Shown one piece after another: positions 62,548 through 64,000 of a stretch of 64,000 nt of DNA. Origin of the DNA: VRUE01 sp963814915 (GTDB lineage Bacteria; Actinomycetota; Thermoleophilia; Solirubrobacterales; 70-9); the NCBI GenBank assembly GCA_963814915.1, contig CAWFEI010000006.1, forward strand, positions 5,734-69,733, given 5' to 3'. Both the position numbers and the translations under genes were made by a program. Positions within the stretch are counted from its first letter, which is position 1, and every line of letters begins with the position of its first letter. The notes under the pieces were generated by a model. That model saw only the letters and a list, made by a program, of their open reading frames with translations. It was not told the origin of the DNA and made no database searches.

Positions 62548-63480
62548 TCAGCTCTGGGGGGTGCCGCGGAAGCAGCCGAGCGTGTAGGGGTACTCGAGGG
62601 TCGCGTTGTAGTGGTAGATCCGCTGCCAGCGGCCTTCGTAGAGGACCTTGCTCGTCTGGCCGTGGCAGGCGTCGAGGTCGTCGTTGGTCAGCAGCTTGCC
62701 GCCGTGGCCCCGCGGGCCGTAGATCGGGTAGCCGTCGAGCGCGTAGCCGACCAGGCCGGAGGCGCGGCGCTTCGATTCGCCCTTCGTCAGGCAGGAGGGG
62801 ATCGCGTGGTAGTGGTAGATGCCTTTCATCTGCGGGTGGCCTCCGCAGCCGTCCTGCGTCTCGTGGGCGACCGCGTCGCGGTCTTCGGCGTCGAGGGCGT
62901 CGAAGATCGCGACCCCGTTCTTGGCGATCCCGATCGGCCCGCCTGAGAGGCAGCCTGCCCTGGAGGCCTTTCGCGGGTGGCGTGGCAGCGAGTAGCGCAC
63001 GCTCTGCGAGCGAATCGAGTTGGGATTGTGGTCGTAGCGGTAGGCGTCGTCGCTGGAGGAGATCGGGAATCTGCCGGTCGTCGCCCACTTGGGCAGGCCG
63101 TTGCCGCTGAGGACGATCCACCGCTTCGTCGTCGACCGGTGCAGCTTGGCGTTGCGCCAGTGGACCTTGCCGTCGACCGTCGCCTTCGCGGTCAGGTCGT
63201 AGGTGCCGTTGTCGCGGATCCACGGCCCTTCGACCTGGGCGCCGCCGCCACGATGCGGGCCGCCCGCCGGGATGAAGCCGGTGCGGCAGGCATAGACGTA
63301 GTCGCGGCGCGGGCTCGAGCTGGTCACCTTGCCGTCGCCGAGCGGCAAGAAGGCGGGATTGGTCGGCGAGGAGGAGCCGGCGCCGAGTGTCATGCCTCCC
63401 ATGCCGACCGCGGTTATGGCGGTGACCGCCGTGCACAGGGCGAGCGGTGCGAAGATCTGGCTGCGGCGCAGGCGTTTCAT
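62548..63480 (-). CDS. Secreted YHYH-domain protein
   Basis: The 310-residue protein has a signal sequence (RRSQIFAPLALCTAVTAITAVGMGGM) and the YHYH domain with its name-giving motif GIYHYHAIPSCLTKG. Other family blocks are CLSGGPIGIAKNGVAIFDALDAEDRDAVAHETQDGCGGHP, GLVGYALDGYPIYGP and the C-terminal YHYNATLEYPYTLGCFRG. The domain is found in secreted proteins of bacteria and marine eukaryotes; its function is not established, though the His/Asp-rich core suggests metal binding. A strong GAGGAGGAG lies 5 bases before ATG 63480. Confidence 0.88.
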   Translation of the reverse strand: MKRLRRSQIFAPLALCTAVTAITAVGMGGMTLGAGSSSPTNPAFLPLGDGKVTSSSPRRDYVYACRTGFIPAGGPHRGGGAQVEGPWIRDNGTYDLTAKATVDGKVHWRNAKLHRSTTKRWIVLSGNGLPKWATTGRFPISSSDDAYRYDHNPNSIRSQSVRYSLPRHPRKASRAGCLSGGPIGIAKNGVAIFDALDAEDRDAVAHETQDGCGGHPQMKGIYHYHAIPSCLTKGESKRRASGLVGYALDGYPIYGPRGHGGKLLTNDDLDACHGQTSKVLYEGRWQRIYHYNATLEYPYTLGCFRGTPQS

Positions 63481-63693
63481 CGGTCTCCTCCTCTGGTTGA
63501 CAAACACAGCCTCCGCCAGGAAGGTTCGGCGATCGTCAGCCCCGCGTAAGGGCAGTGTAAGAGGCGTGGGGGGGTCCGACCCTGCTACGGTCCCCGCGAT
63601 AGGCCGGAAGATCCGGCAAAAGTCGTGTCTAGCGCTCGCGTGTCGTTGCTTCACCGCATGTGCCGCGTTCGCAGCACATGAAGTGGAGGCAAC

Positions 63694-63900
63694 ATGCCAA
63701 CTGGAACTGTCAAGTGGTTCAGCGACGACAAGGGCTACGGGTTCATCACTCCCGACGACGGCTCGAAGGACGTCTTCGTCCACCACAGCGCCATCCTGGG
63801 TGAGGGCTTCAAGTCCCTGACCGAGGGCGCCAAGGTGAGCTACGAGTCAGAAGAAGGCCCCAAGGGCCCGGCCGCGGCGAGCGTTCAGCAGACCGCCTAG
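63694..63900 (+). CDS. cspA: Cold shock protein, CspA family
   Basis: The 68-residue single-stranded nucleic acid binding protein has both RNA-binding motifs intact: GTVKWFSDDKGYGFITPDDGSKDVFVHHSAI with KGYGFI (RNP1) and VFVHH (RNP2), then the C-terminal barrel strands. It acts as an RNA chaperone. GGAGG lies 7 bases before ATG 63694. The 213 bases upstream, up to the divergent YHYH gene, hold no gene and probably include a 5' leader, as in many csp genes. A strong terminator follows. Confidence 0.95.
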   Translation: MPTGTVKWFSDDKGYGFITPDDGSKDVFVHHSAILGEGFKSLTEGAKVSYESEEGPKGPAAASVQQTA

Positions 63901-63924
63901 TCGCGCACCGCACTTGCTGCACCG

Positions 63925-63951
63925 GGGCCCGCCTCGCGGCGGGCCCTTTTT
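63925..63951 (+). terminator. Rho-independent terminator of cspA
   Basis: GGGCCCGCC (63925-63933) pairs perfectly with GGCGGGCCC (63938-63946) around a TCGC tetraloop and is followed by TTTTT. It lies 24 bases after the cspA stop and is the clearest intrinsic terminator in the window. Confidence 0.92.
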
Positions 63952-63978
63952 ATGCTTGGCATCGGAGACGCCGAAATC

Positions 63979-64000
63979 ATGATCACCCGAGACGACCTCA
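63979..64000 (+). CDS. Possible start of a further gene, truncated by the window end
   Basis: ATG 63979 opens MITRDDL before the window ends. GGAGACG lies about 9 bases upstream, which makes a true start plausible. Too little is present to name a product. Confidence 0.3.

Noticed and set aside
63497..63520. TTGACA on the plus strand at 63497 as a -35 element for cspA
   Set aside because: No TANNNT-like -10 lies at 16-18 bases from it, and the distance to cspA would leave the element unsupported.

Overview
The window is high-GC DNA with densely packed genes on both strands, many of them overlapping by 1 to 11 bases. It carries a mycobacterial-type integration host factor homologue (40322-40684), an actinobacterial-type isocitrate dehydrogenase/malate dehydrogenase pair, YrbE-type lipid permeases, MMPL transporters and many apparently leaderless genes. 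Together these point to an actinobacterium. Several small conserved proteins suggest the deep class Thermoleophilia, but that placement is inference. I see no rRNA, tRNA, CRISPR array, insertion sequence or prophage.

Layout. 0-3 kb: a divergent flavoenzyme pair around an array of palindromic operator-like sites. 3-7 kb: aidB-like acyl-CoA dehydrogenase, icd and mdh. 7-13 kb: a small AT-hook/winged-helix protein, a fatty acid hydroxylase, Hsp20-lon and a GT39-like glycosyltransferase. 13-21 kb: lipid-handling genes (TetR regulator, MMPL exporter, amidase, an R2-like ferritin fused to SCP2, acyl-CoA ligase). 21-28 kb: housekeeping genes (FKBP, glycyl-tRNA synthetase, FmdB, LCP protein, ROK kinase, rsmI, metG). 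28-33 kb: a lactate-oxidase-like remnant, phosphoesterase, aldehyde dehydrogenase, PQQ-type sugar dehydrogenase and a lipoprotein. 33-39 kb: an operon of two MlaE/YrbE permeases, an Mkl/MlaF ATPase, an MMPL/HpnN-like transporter, a thioredoxin-fold protein and a B3/B4 protein, with no MCE-domain gene. 40-43 kb: mIHF, then a divergent alpha-oxoamine synthase / GNAT-like pair that resembles a bacterial ceramide synthesis pair. 43-51 kb: AlkA-type glycosylase, a GGDEF-EAL protein, a thiamine-precursor-type ABC transporter, TauE and an Rrf2 regulator. 51-57 kb: DUF4389, a VWA/MoxR pair, a lipoprotein, a CaCA exchanger and a cupin. 57-64 kb: a frameshifted recD2, a VTT membrane protein, a broken S8 peptidase, a YHYH protein and cspA.

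Common threads. Lipid chemistry and transport recur: fatty acid hydroxylase, R2-SCP2, acyl-CoA ligase, two MMPL transporters, MlaE/MlaF and the putative sphingolipid pair. A near-perfect 16-bp palindrome recurs upstream of the MMPL gene that follows the TetR gene and upstream of the aldehyde dehydrogenase, which suggests a small local regulon. At least fifteen gene starts have a TANNNT-like hexamer 6-9 bases before the start codon and no Shine-Dalgarno sequence, as expected for leaderless mRNAs; two divergent pairs share overlapping -10 elements. Single-base frameshifts (recD2, the lipoprotein at 54.3 kb) and the heavily broken S8 gene may be real decay or assembly errors; the sequence alone cannot decide.
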